Of a DNA stretch of 64,000 nt, positions 35,501 through 42,746 are shown piece after piece. The stretch spans positions 1-64,000 of the forward strand of contig JALHLU010000010.1 of NCBI GenBank assembly GCA_022844345.1, given 5' to 3'. The DNA is from Hyphomonadaceae bacterium (GTDB taxonomy: Bacteria > Pseudomonadota > Alphaproteobacteria > Caulobacterales > Hyphomonadaceae). The notes under the pieces are model-generated. The model worked only from the letters and a program-made list of their open reading frames with translations, was not told where the DNA came from and did not search any database. Every line of letters starts with the position of its first letter. Position 1 is the stretch's first letter. The translations under genes were made by a program, and so were the position numbers.

Positions 35501-37411
35501 CGTATGCGTGTTGACACCTGACAGGGTGGCCGTGTTGTTGGCGGTCTTGATGATCTGGCCAGCGCCAGTGACGCTGTTCGCCAGCGTTACGCCGCCAATG
35601 CCGAGGATGGCGCCCTGCGCGACATTGATGTTGCCCGTGCCGAGACCCTGGCCGTCATTCAGCCCGATGCGACCCGCGAGAATCTGCGTGCCCCCGGTCC
35701 AGGTGTTGGGGCTGGACATGACAATCGTGCCGGAGCCGTTCTTGATGAACTGGCCGGCGCCCGTCATGAGCGGTGTCGAGAAATTCTGGTTGCCGGGGCC
35801 TGAGTAGTCGTACATCAGCGCGCCGCCGGCATTGGCGACCACACCACCGGTTCCCAGTGCATCCAGGTCGGTTACACGCAGGATGCCGCCATTTATCTGC
35901 GTGCCGCCTGTGTAGTCATTGGCCACATTGGCCAGCGTGAGAAGGCCGCTGCCGACCTTCCGAACGGCGCCGTCGCCGGTAACGAGGTTTGCAAAGTCGC
36001 CACCCGCCGCGCCGAAGTCGAGTTCGAGGAAGGCGTCGCTGCCGACATCAACGGCGCCGGTGCCGGCGGCGCCGGCGTTCGTCAGCAGGAGCATGCTGCC
36101 AGAGTTTGTGACGAAGGTGCCACCCGAATAGGTGTTCACGCCGGACAGGGTCGCGCGCGACGTGCTGCCGCCGCCACGGGCGTAGATCTGGCCAGAGCCG
36201 CTGATCTGGTTGCCGATGGTGGAACTGGACAGGAGGATCGTACCGTTCTGGTTTATGACCTGTCCGACGCCGAACGCACTGTCGTTCTCGACTATTGCGG
36301 TGCCGGTCAGCAGGAACGTGCCGCTGAACCCGGAGTTGTCCGCCGTGATCTCAACGGGCGACCCATCCAGCTGAAATTCACCGGTTCCCTGGAGTGTCTG
36401 GCTCAGGGCCGGCGCAAACTGCGATGCGCCGTAACGCAGGGAAGCGCCGTTCGCGATGTTGATCACCGCGTCGGCGGTCATCAGTGAGCCCAGCTCGAAC
36501 TGGCTGACCCGTCCGCTGTTGAGGTCAAAGCGCGTGAACTCTCCTGTGCCGCGGAATTCCAGCGTATCGGTGGCGCCGCCAGAATAGGACAGGCGCTCGA
36601 TTCCCTCGACAGAGAGCGTGAGGTTCTGGGTGCCGAAAATCACCATCGAATCGCTAACGCCGCCGGAATCGATGATCCGGCCCACAGCTCCGCCGGCGGC
36701 GCTGAAGCTCGCGCCGGTATTGACATAGTAGATGTCGTTCCCGCCAGTGTCGGTGACCAGCAGGCCGTCATTGCGGGCGCTCAGCGCCCCACCAAACGCG
36801 TATTGATTGTCTTCAAGGCCGCCGGCGATAATGCCGTTTCCTGTGGTTGCGCCGAAAGCGGAAACCGTCGACCCGTTGGAACTTTCGAACCGCGCACCAT
36901 CGCCGGACAACGAGATCTGCTGTGTCGTCAGCGAGCCGCCAAGGACCGCAATCAGGGAGTTCTGGCCCGAAACGCCCAGGCTGAGGTTAGAACCCGTACC
37001 GTTCGAGAAGAGGACCACACTGCCGTCGCCTGTGCTTCCGAGACTGGAGTTGCTGAGGCTTGCATTGCCAAAAATGTTGATCTGGTTGTTGGTGCTGTCG
37101 AACGAAGTGATTAGCCCCGACGCATTGGCGTTGATGTTGACGACAATGTTGTCCGCGCCTGGGGCATCAACCAGAATCTCGTTGATGCTCGTCCCCGAAC
37201 AGGAAACAGTGGAATTTGAGGTGATCGCGTTCAACGGTACCGGCTGGTTGGCTCCGTCAACTGCAACGCACTGCGCGTTTGCCGCCGGCGCCGCAAGGAT
37301 CGGAAGCAGTGAGCCTGCCGCAAGCAAGCCAAGCTTGGTCGAGAGGCTGAGGCCTTCGCGGGCCGGCTTGCGGGTTTGGGATTTCGGTTGGACGCCACGA
37401 ACGATCGACAT
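32516..37411 (-). CDS. autotransporter with beta-strand repeats (module 2)
   Basis: 1631 residues. An extended signal peptide (about 1-46, ending PAANA) is followed at once by a Cys pair (AQCVAVDG... TVSCSGTS), as in the module-1 protein. The passenger (about 80-1330) has some fifteen repeats of the GAGxLIKxGxGTxTLSGxNTYTGGTxIxxGTLRV type, predicting a beta-helix. The barrel (about 1370-1631) ends VQVAF. AGGGG precedes the ATG. A CCCCTC/GAGGGG palindrome lies 60 bases upstream, shared with the adjacent kinase/regulator operon. It is a surface protein exported by type V secretion; adhesion or biofilm roles are inferred from the family only. Confidence 0.9.
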   Translation of the reverse strand: MSIVRGVQPKSQTRKPAREGLSLSTKLGLLAAGSLLPILAAPAANAQCVAVDGANQPVPLNAITSNSTVSCSGTSINEILVDAPGADNIVVNINANASGLITSFDSTNNQINIFGNASLSNSSLGSTGDGSVVLFSNGTGSNLSLGVSGQNSLIAVLGGSLTTQQISLSGDGARFESSNGSTVSAFGATTGNGIIAGGLEDNQYAFGGALSARNDGLLVTDTGGNDIYYVNTGASFSAAGGAVGRIIDSGGVSDSMVIFGTQNLTLSVEGIERLSYSGGATDTLEFRGTGEFTRFDLNSGRVSQFELGSLMTADAVINIANGASLRYGASQFAPALSQTLQGTGEFQLDGSPVEITADNSGFSGTFLLTGTAIVENDSAFGVGQVINQNGTILLSSSTIGNQISGSGQIYARGGGSTSRATLSGVNTYSGGTFVTNSGSMLLLTNAGAAGTGAVDVGSDAFLELDFGAAGGDFANLVTGDGAVRKVGSGLLTLANVANDYTGGTQINGGILRVTDLDALGTGGVVANAGGALMYDYSGPGNQNFSTPLMTGAGQFIKNGSGTIVMSSPNTWTGGTQILAGRIGLNDGQGLGTGNINVAQGAILGIGGVTLANSVTGAGQIIKTANNTATLSGVNTHTGGIVIEDGAIEVAAGTALGSGPVDILAGGSLLVVNNADTTIAAQLQGAGAFVKNGTGRAELTGDNSLAGVVAINGGTLAVGGTDNIGTAAGLQVAAGATLEIARSVGDASFSNNIVGDGRLIKTGTSTVTIDGANSYTGGTHIMGGALRVSDLSRLGSGGIVVDFNAALDLSIAGDATFSQALSGAGMLRKSAAGNLLLLANTLSGGLDIVGGNVTVNTIAALGAGPVATAQGASFTVDNTAMEVSSVLITGDGQLIKEGAGDLIIQNANTYTGGTVINEGRVGLNNGQGLGTGDILVNAAGILGLGGVTVANNISGAGTVLKTSNNMGTLTGANTYSGGTTVQGGTLRVTSGQSLGTGAVSLAAGTVLDVSNTTNTALANLIQGDGALLKTGAGGVTIGSANTYTGGTTINGGAVIAMHGQALGTGGVTVNSGALLGLGDVTLANTVTGAGGVTKTGTGVGVLTGANTYTGGTAVSAGTLRVANTSAIGTGGVSIASGATFEMANTANLTFSNALSGPGTFRKTGAGDLTFSSAFSIGSLLVDAGRVRLNAAMTGNATVGAGGILNGVGQVTGTLTNNGTVAPGNSVGTLNVQGNYVHNANSILEIEFDAAGGIDLLNVSGTAQLNGGTLRFVSLGNAEGSGGTFLVANGGVTGTFANIETVGAQLPLSVIYQPNASIMAPSVLTARPSTFNSQALAASDAMMGFAGAAARQALRPGKGYGAWVDVFTASGSRDAAGQTLAHDHDSSGVSVGVRGPITDGIDAGVSLGWSQGDITLGSNGGGGQQDGMLASAFASYRFDGASIGGGILYGLIDQSTVRNVSFSSFSTSVAGDTDSVVTGAFLSGDAVFGQAGLWTFGGAAQANYLSQKQDAYAESGASPLRLELPELTFETMGVEAAVTAGTSFALGATTASLQLEAGVRHTAALDDRVLPVRFAASNATVNLQGDASEHTSPFAGASFEWALGGMTSLTAGYEGRFGDDERHEARVGVQVAF

Positions 37412-37471
37412 GCATACCCCTGCGTTGATGCGATGGGGGTTGGCTTGTCACCGCTGCTGGGGGCGACCCAT

Positions 37472-37487
37472 CCCCTCATGCGAGGGG
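37472..37487. promoter_or_regulatory. module-2 palindrome before autotransporter 2
   Basis: CCCCTC-ATGC-GAGGGG, a perfect 6-bp inverted repeat (7 bp counting flanking T and A), 61 bases upstream of the autotransporter start and between it and the regulator gene. It matches the two copies before the kinase operon (40234, 40288). Confidence 0.65.
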
Positions 37488-37546
37488 AGGCGCGCAGGCC
37501 TTGTCAGCAGCGCCTTGATGTCGCGCAAGAATCGGCGAAGGGCCGG

Positions 37547-38236
37547 TCAGCCGCCAGGAGTTTTTCCCAGGTCGATGAGGCGCGCGCGCAACGCTTCATA
37601 GACCGCCTCGCCGCGCGAGTTGACCGAGAGCTTGCGATAGATGCTCTGCAGGTACTCGCCGACTGTAAAATGCGAGATGCCCATCTCCCGCGCGACTTCC
37701 TTCCGCGCCAGCCCGCGCGCTAGGTGCTGCAGCAACTCCTTTTCCCGTGGGCTAAGCGATGGTGCATCCGCCGTCGGCTGCTGGCGCTGCTCTGCGCGGA
37801 CGAAACTGAGAAGGTGGCCTGCGGCCCGCGCGCTGATCGGCGTCTCTCCAGCCAGCGTTTCCCGCACATGCGCGAGCACCTGGTCATCGGGCGTGTCCTT
37901 GAGAAGATAGCCGTCAGCGCCCGCACGAAACGCGCCAAGAACGCTGGCGCGGTCCTCGAACACGCTTATCACCAGCGCCTTTGCCTCGGGGACGCGCACT
38001 CTCAGCGCCGCGATCACTTCAATGCCATGCCCGTCCGGCAGGCCTAGATCGACGAGCGCCAGCTGTGGTGATCGCTCCGCCAGGCGCAGACCCTCGGCAA
38101 CCGAACCTGCTTCGCCCAGAACATCGAAATCGCCCGCCCCAGCCAGAATGCAACTGAGCCGGCGGCGCAGGATCACGTCGTCATCAACGACGATGGCGCT
38201 GAATCGCTGGCGCGCGGAAGCAGAATCCGGGTTCAT
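37547..38236 (-). CDS. NarL/FixJ-type response regulator (module 2)
   Basis: 229 residues. Receiver domain about 12-128 with acidic pocket DDD (18-20), phosphoacceptor Asp63 in LALVDLGLPDGHG, Ser in VISVFE and Lys in YLLKDT. LuxR helix-turn-helix about 160-222 (LSPREKELLQHLARGLARKEVAREM, recognition helix TVGEYLQSIYRKL). Its ATG overlaps the kinase stop (ATGA). It is a paralogue of the regulator at 16428; the segment SIYRKLxVNSRGEAVY is almost identical, while the residues expected to read DNA differ, in line with a different palindrome (CCCCTC-N4-GAGGGG). Confidence 0.92.
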   Translation of the reverse strand: MNPDSASARQRFSAIVVDDDVILRRRLSCILAGAGDFDVLGEAGSVAEGLRLAERSPQLALVDLGLPDGHGIEVIAALRVRVPEAKALVISVFEDRASVLGAFRAGADGYLLKDTPDDQVLAHVRETLAGETPISARAAGHLLSFVRAEQRQQPTADAPSLSPREKELLQHLARGLARKEVAREMGISHFTVGEYLQSIYRKLSVNSRGEAVYEALRARLIDLGKTPGG

Positions 38237-40173
38237 GCGACCTCGCGCCTGATTCCGGCTAGCGATTTTAGCGTCAGCTTCACCACCGTTCCGCCCGCGT
38301 CGCTTGAAATGTCGAGCCGCGCCCCTATCGAGGCGGCGCGCGCCTTCATGTTGGCCAATCCGCGTCCCGTGCTTGCTGCATCCGAAATGCCTGGCCCATT
38401 ATCTCTGACGAGTATCTCGATCTCGCCATCCGCGCCACAGCGGGCCAGCAGCCCCATGCGGCTCGGGCGCGCATGCCGGATCGCGTTTGCAACTGCTTCC
38501 TGTAGTATACGCAGGATCTGCAGCGTTCCACGCGGCCCCAGCACGGGGTCCTCCTCCAGGTCGACGCGAGCATGCAGCTCGGCCTTGATGGCGTTGGTCT
38601 GCGCACGCATGCGATGCTCGAAACCGCGCAGGGCGTCCGCCAGTCCTTCTTCGGCAGAATCAAGCGAATCGACGATCAGGCGGAGATCCGAAATGCTGCT
38701 CTGAAGCGCCGTTTCGAGGCTGTCTGAATCCAGCTGGCGCGCTTTCACCTGTACCGCGAGCCCGAGCAGTTGACCGCCGATGCCGTCATGCATGTCGCGC
38801 ACAATACGCTGGCGCTCCTCCATCAACACGGCGCGCTTGAGCGCATCCTGCTCGCGGCCATGGCTTTCGCGCAGGGCGGCTTCGCGTTCGGCCAGGCGAG
38901 CCGCAAGAATGTGATTGGCGCTGGCGACCGTACGACGCGCCGCGCTTGCCTGCGAGGCCAGTGACAGAACCATCGACAGGCCGAGCAGCAATCCAAACAG
39001 CGGCGCAGCATAGAAGGTCAGCGGCAAGGCGGGATCGAGCGGGGAGATTAGCTTGAGATTGCTGTCCACAGTGTCGATCATGGTCGCCGTCAGGCAGATG
39101 GCGAGGATCAGGCGCTCCATCCACCTTTCGCCGCGATTCCGGGCGGTCGCTGCCGCTAGTGCGATCATCGCGCCGATCAGCAGCACGGGTGCGACCAGCA
39201 GCTCCACCTCCTCCAAGAAGGCAAACCAGCCGCGTGGTCCGGAATCGAACAGCCCCTGGGTGAGCGGCATGACGATGCAGAGCACTTGCACCGCGCCCCA
39301 GCCGGTCCATAGCCAGCGATACATGGCGCGTGGCGCGCCCACGTCACGCATCACGAACCAGACGGAGGCGAAGACCACGCCGAAAGTGAGCGTCCAGTAC
39401 ATCATGAAGTTGACGAGCCGCGATACCGGAAACGGCGGCATGAACGCCACCCAGTAGGTCTTCAGCGCCAGCAGCACGAGCATGACCACCAGCGCACGCA
39501 TGCGCGGGCGATCCTCCCTCGGCCAGTTGACAACAAGGCACAGCAGCGCGGTGAACAAGAGGATCGCGACGCCAGCCAGCGGCAAATCGATGTTGAACAC
39601 ATTCCCCCACCTGTAGGCCGCCGCGAGCTGCTCGGCAGGGCCGACGGCGAACTCCGGGAAGACGTGATTGAACCCCTCATTCTCGACCAGCGCCGTGATC
39701 TCGTTGGCGCCCCGCTGGATGGCCGCTTTCGGCAGCACGTAGAACACCGGCTCCCATCCCGCGCCGCCGCTGAAGCTGTCGAGGGGCACATTGGGCTGGA
39801 CGATCACGTCATTGACTCGGATCTCCTGGATCGACCGGCTGACTGCGAGATAGAGCGCAAGCTCCTGCGACGGATCATCGATGTCGAAGGGAATCCTGAA
39901 ATTGGCGCGCGCGGAGTCTTCGCGGATGCTGGTCTTGTAGTTGGGGTCGGGCTGGTAGGGCGCCTGGAATGTCCGGCCATCGGCCAGCGCTAGACCCTGC
40001 TCGTCCACGACCGTAAATTCGACAAATGGCCGTGCGTCCATGCCAGGCGGTCGCGCCGCACGCTCGGCCAGGGTCAAGGCGATCCAGAAAACCGCCTGCG
40101 CCATCAGCAGCAACAGGATAACCTGCGCCAAGATTTTCCAGCCCCATCGTCCGCGGGCGCGTTCCGGCTGCAT
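38233..40173 (-). CDS. sensor histidine kinase with 7TM domain (module 2)
   Basis: 646 residues: first membrane helix (about 13-36), periplasmic domain (about 45-195, beta-rich with IQEIRVNDVIVQPNVPLD), about seven helices (195-410) and a coiled linker. The HisKA_3 domain has phospho-acceptor His462 (RIVRDMHDGIGGQLLGL). The HATPase domain (about 535-640) has EAVANAIRHARP, DNGPGISD and GRGLANMKARA. It has the same plan as the kinase at 17141-19129. It is transcribed first, then the regulator by ATGA overlap. It likely senses an envelope signal and controls the neighbouring autotransporter. Confidence 0.9.
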   Translation of the reverse strand: MQPERARGRWGWKILAQVILLLLMAQAVFWIALTLAERAARPPGMDARPFVEFTVVDEQGLALADGRTFQAPYQPDPNYKTSIREDSARANFRIPFDIDDPSQELALYLAVSRSIQEIRVNDVIVQPNVPLDSFSGGAGWEPVFYVLPKAAIQRGANEITALVENEGFNHVFPEFAVGPAEQLAAAYRWGNVFNIDLPLAGVAILLFTALLCLVVNWPREDRPRMRALVVMLVLLALKTYWVAFMPPFPVSRLVNFMMYWTLTFGVVFASVWFVMRDVGAPRAMYRWLWTGWGAVQVLCIVMPLTQGLFDSGPRGWFAFLEEVELLVAPVLLIGAMIALAAATARNRGERWMERLILAICLTATMIDTVDSNLKLISPLDPALPLTFYAAPLFGLLLGLSMVLSLASQASAARRTVASANHILAARLAEREAALRESHGREQDALKRAVLMEERQRIVRDMHDGIGGQLLGLAVQVKARQLDSDSLETALQSSISDLRLIVDSLDSAEEGLADALRGFEHRMRAQTNAIKAELHARVDLEEDPVLGPRGTLQILRILQEAVANAIRHARPSRMGLLARCGADGEIEILVRDNGPGISDAASTGRGLANMKARAASIGARLDISSDAGGTVVKLTLKSLAGIRREVA

Positions 40174-40233
40174 GCGATTTGTCCCCGGCGTCCGAGATGT
40201 CTGCGCGCGCCGCCGCGCAAAACAGACCCCTCC

Positions 40234-40249
40234 CCCCTCTTACAAGGGG
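40234..40249. promoter_or_regulatory. module-2 palindrome, kinase-proximal copy
   Basis: CCCCTC-TTAC-AAGGGG, one mismatch from perfect symmetry, 61 bases upstream of the kinase start. That is the same distance as the copy before autotransporter 2. Confidence 0.6.
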
Positions 40250-40287
40250 TTCCCCAGCGATTCTAGGAGCCCAATGCGCCTGACGAC

Positions 40288-40303
40288 CCCCTCGTTCGAG
40301 GGG
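40288..40303. promoter_or_regulatory. module-2 palindrome, distal copy
   Basis: CCCCTCGTTCGAGGGG is a perfect 7-2-7 palindrome, centred 54 bases (about five helical turns) from the copy at 40234. This is the best match of the three and gives the consensus CCCCTCn-N2-nGAGGGG. Confidence 0.65.
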
Positions 40304-40447
40304 ATGGACCAGCGCGAGAGGGAGCTGCCGGTCGGACGCGGCGCCGTGTGTGGAAAATTCGTATCATTGGCTTCTTCGGCAGTCCAACGAACGCCGCCTA
40401 CACGGATACCCGTTCGTCCAGGTCAAGGAGCACCTCCCCAAACGATT

Positions 40448-40474
40448 TATATTGACACTCGTTATGTCAATATA
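40448..40474. promoter_or_regulatory. 27-bp operator, copy A (dehalogenase)
   Basis: TATATTGACA-N7-TGTCAATATA: perfect 10-bp arms. Core TTGACACTC-N4-TGTCA. It lies 65 bases upstream of the dehalogenase start codon. Three further copies occur at 42684, 46513 and 54389. Size and symmetry fit a TetR-family operator, and the cluster encodes one TetR protein. Confidence 0.75.
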
Positions 40475-40538
40475 TACGCGGAGGCCAGTCTTGACGCTCG
40501 CAGCAATCCTGCGAGGGAAAAATGGCGGGAGAGGCTGG

Positions 40539-41438
40539 ATGAAAGTGTTGCGTACGCCCGACGACCGATTCGCAAACCTGCCGGGGTATCCTTGGGCGCC
40601 TAACTACCTGACCATCAAGGACGAGGACGGCGCCGAACTCCGCGTCCACTATATTGATGAGGGCCCGCGCGATGCCGAGCCGATCCTGCTGCTGCATGGC
40701 AACCCCACCTGGTCCTATCTCTATCGCAAGATGATCCCTGGCCTGCTCAAGACCGGGCGGCGCGTGATTGCCGTCGATCTTCCAGGCACCGGCAAGTCCG
40801 ACAAGCCAGCAGATCGCACCGACTACACGCTTGCCCGCCATTATGACTGGGCGTCGAAATGGTTCACCACGCTGAGCCTCACGAACGTCACCCTGTTCTG
40901 TCAGGACTGGGGCGGCACGATAGGCCTCTATCTCGTCTCGAAATACCCGGAACGTTTCGCGCGCGTTGTCGCATCAAACACCGGCGTGCCCACCGGCGAG
41001 GGCGAAAGCGACTTCATGAAGATGTGGGTCGGGATGATGGCCGTCGCCACGGAGTTTCCGTGGCCCGTGCTGGAATCCGGCATGGTCACGAAGTTGAGCG
41101 CAGACGAAATCGCCGCCTATCGGGCGCCCTATCCCACCAGCGCGTATGAAAACTGCCTGATCACCTGGCCGAGCCTGATCACCGTCCAGCCGACGAATCC
41201 CGGCCTGCCGCTGAACCTCGCCGCATGGGAGAGGCTCCAGACGTTCGAGAAGCCCTTCCTCACGCTGTTTGCGGAACTCGATCCTGTCGGCCGTGGGTGG
41301 GAGGCGCGAGCGCAGGCGAACATCCCGGGCGCCAAGGGGCAGGATCACGCCATCATCCCAAACGCCCACCACTTTATCCAGGAAGACGCAGCCGACGACC
41401 TCGTCGCCCGCATCACCCGATTCCTCGACGTGAAATAG
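40539..41438 (+). CDS. haloalkane dehalogenase (HLD-I type)
   Basis: 299 residues from the ATG at 40539, after GGGAGAGG and starting MKVLRTPDDRFANLPGYPWAPNYL as in family members. It hydrolyses a carbon-halogen bond, releasing halide and alcohol. Alpha/beta-hydrolase core: oxyanion HGNPTWSY (53-60), nucleophile Asp123 followed by Trp124 in FCQDWGG, a second candidate halide-binding Trp175, acid Asp248 (FAELDPVG) and His278 (NAHHFIQED). The D-W and late Asp fit subfamily I (DhlA/DmbB-like). There is no signal peptide, so it is cytoplasmic. It is controlled by its own 27-bp site. Other serine-type hydrolases of the fold are excluded by the Asp nucleophile. Confidence 0.85.
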   Translation: MKVLRTPDDRFANLPGYPWAPNYLTIKDEDGAELRVHYIDEGPRDAEPILLLHGNPTWSYLYRKMIPGLLKTGRRVIAVDLPGTGKSDKPADRTDYTLARHYDWASKWFTTLSLTNVTLFCQDWGGTIGLYLVSKYPERFARVVASNTGVPTGEGESDFMKMWVGMMAVATEFPWPVLESGMVTKLSADEIAAYRAPYPTSAYENCLITWPSLITVQPTNPGLPLNLAAWERLQTFEKPFLTLFAELDPVGRGWEARAQANIPGAKGQDHAIIPNAHHFIQEDAADDLVARITRFLDVK

Positions 41439-41458
41439 CCAGGAAAGCTGCCGCGCGC

Positions 41459-41833
41459 TCAGCGTGGCAGCCACTTCCATCCCGCCGCGAACAGCACCAG
41501 CAGAACCGCTTCGATCGCCATCGGCGGCCCCACCTCGGGCGCGAAGCCGTTCACCGCCACCGTGACCAGACGTCCCGTTAGTGCGAGCCCGATCAGCACG
41601 ACCGGCGGGAGCAGCATCCCGCCGTGTCCCTTGACCGCCGCCATCAACGCAAACAGGCCGCCGGCTCCGAAGAAGCCGCCCATGTCCGCGCGGATCGTCG
41701 CCAGGCCCAGAGGCCCGGACGCGGCGACCCCCAGTTGCGCGGCCGCCTCCGCCGGCGCCATCCACATCCGCGCCGCAACCAACAGGGCCAGCAGGCCAGC
41801 CACGCCCACAAGCACACGCAACACCAGCTTCAT
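41459..41833 (-). CDS. small four-helix membrane protein (DUF4345-like)
   Basis: 124 residues, almost entirely hydrophobic, with four predicted helices (about 5-24, 40-65, 72-92 and 100-120). The stretch WMAPAEAAAQLGVAASGPLGLATIRADMGGFFGAGGLFALMAAV resembles DUF4345-type proteins. The stop is 20 bases from the convergent dehalogenase stop; the start is five bases after the DJ-1-like gene, with which it forms a two-gene operon under the 27-bp site at 42684. No function is known. Confidence 0.65.
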   Translation of the reverse strand: MKLVLRVLVGVAGLLALLVAARMWMAPAEAAAQLGVAASGPLGLATIRADMGGFFGAGGLFALMAAVKGHGGMLLPPVVLIGLALTGRLVTVAVNGFAPEVGPPMAIEAVLLVLFAAGWKWLPR

Positions 41834-41838
41834 GTCTC

Positions 41839-42672
41839 TCAGCCTCCCTTGAAAGGCGTCTCGAGGATGACCTGCATCATCCGGTCCGCCGTCTCCGCTC
41901 CGTCATTCTGGTTCTGGCCCGTCACCAGCCGTCCATCCGTGGTCACATGGCTTGCAAAGATGTCCCTGAACCGTGTCGCGGACTCGAACTTCGCGCCTGC
42001 CGCGCGCAAGTCCCGCTCCGGATGCCTCGGCGTGTGCGTGATGCCAAGCTCCTTCACCTGCTTGTCGGTCACCGCCGTCAGCTTGCGGCCATTCACAAGA
42101 GGTTGGCCATTGCCGCGCTTTGCCGCCAGCAAGCCCAGCGGACCGTGGCAAACGCCGCCGATCACCGCGCCTGCGTCCTCGGCCTGCAGAAGCAAACGGC
42201 CCAGCTCGGGCGACTGCTCGAAATCGAAGGCCGCGCCCCAGCCGCCCGCCAGGAACACGGCATCATACTGTCCGCCATCCAGCAGGCTGATGGCGCTAGC
42301 CGCATCGACCTTGCGGCGCAACTCCCTATCCTTCAGAAACCGGTCGTCATGCGCCGATTTCAGCGGCCACTTCACGGACATGGGCTCGACGGGAATCTTA
42401 CCGCCCGTGATGCTGGCTACATCCACATCCATCCCAGCGTCGAGAAAGGTATAGTACGGCGCGGTCATCTCGGAGGCGAAAACGCCGGTCTTCTTGCCCG
42501 TGTCGCCAAGTGTGTCGTGACTAGTTGCAATCACCAGGGCCCGTTTGCCCTTCAGGTTGCGCTTCGGGGCAGCAAAATGCCGGTGCAGCCCCATCGCCCT
42601 CAACAGCGCCGGAAGGCCGCGCCATATGATCAGGACCGACACGACCGCGGCCGACAGAACGATCCACTCCAT
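41839..42672 (-). CDS. DJ-1/PfpI-family protein, membrane-anchored
   Basis: 277 residues. The N-terminal helix (about 3-20) anchors a DJ-1/PfpI (class I glutamine amidotransferase-like) domain: ALVIATSHDTLGDTGKKTGVFASEMTAPYYTFLDAG, DAVFLAGGWGAAFDF, and the nucleophile elbow with Cys175-His176 (GGVCHGPLGLL). It resembles Hsp31-like glyoxalase III or chaperone-type members. The membrane helix is unusual for the family. It is divergent from the first sulfatase gene; the 27-bp site begins 12 bases upstream of its start codon. Confidence 0.8.
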   Translation of the reverse strand: MEWIVLSAAVVSVLIIWRGLPALLRAMGLHRHFAAPKRNLKGKRALVIATSHDTLGDTGKKTGVFASEMTAPYYTFLDAGMDVDVASITGGKIPVEPMSVKWPLKSAHDDRFLKDRELRRKVDAASAISLLDGGQYDAVFLAGGWGAAFDFEQSPELGRLLLQAEDAGAVIGGVCHGPLGLLAAKRGNGQPLVNGRKLTAVTDKQVKELGITHTPRHPERDLRAAGAKFESATRFRDIFASHVTTDGRLVTGQNQNDGAETADRMMQVILETPFKGG

Positions 42673-42683
42673 CCCCGGCTCCC

Positions 42684-42710
42684 TAAATTGACATTCCAGG
42701 TGTCATAATA
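42684..42710. promoter_or_regulatory. 27-bp operator, copy B (DJ-1 / sulfatase 1)
   Basis: Core TTGACATTC-N4-TGTCA with arms TAAATTGACA and TGTCATAATA. It sits in the 74-base divergent gap, 12 bases from the DJ-1-like start and 37 from the sulfatase start, and so can control both directions. Confidence 0.7.
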
Positions 42711-42746
42711 TCCCATGACCTCCTTGTACAGCGCCGGGGTCGAGTC

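Larger units (their letters stand above)
40174..40538. other. 365-base divergent promoter region
   Basis: Holds two module-2 palindromes near the kinase and, further right, the strongest copy of the 27-bp site that recurs across the sulfatase cluster. An in-frame extension of the dehalogenase frame runs through the right part but is not family-like. Confidence 0.6.

Noticed and set aside
33704-37601. Plus-strand open frames opposite autotransporter 2 and its promoter
   Set aside because: Same shadow effect of repeat DNA; compositions are biased and no known domain appears.
40350-40538. Upstream extension of the dehalogenase frame
   Set aside because: Not family-like, runs across the 27-bp operator, and a good ribosome site precedes the ATG at 40539.
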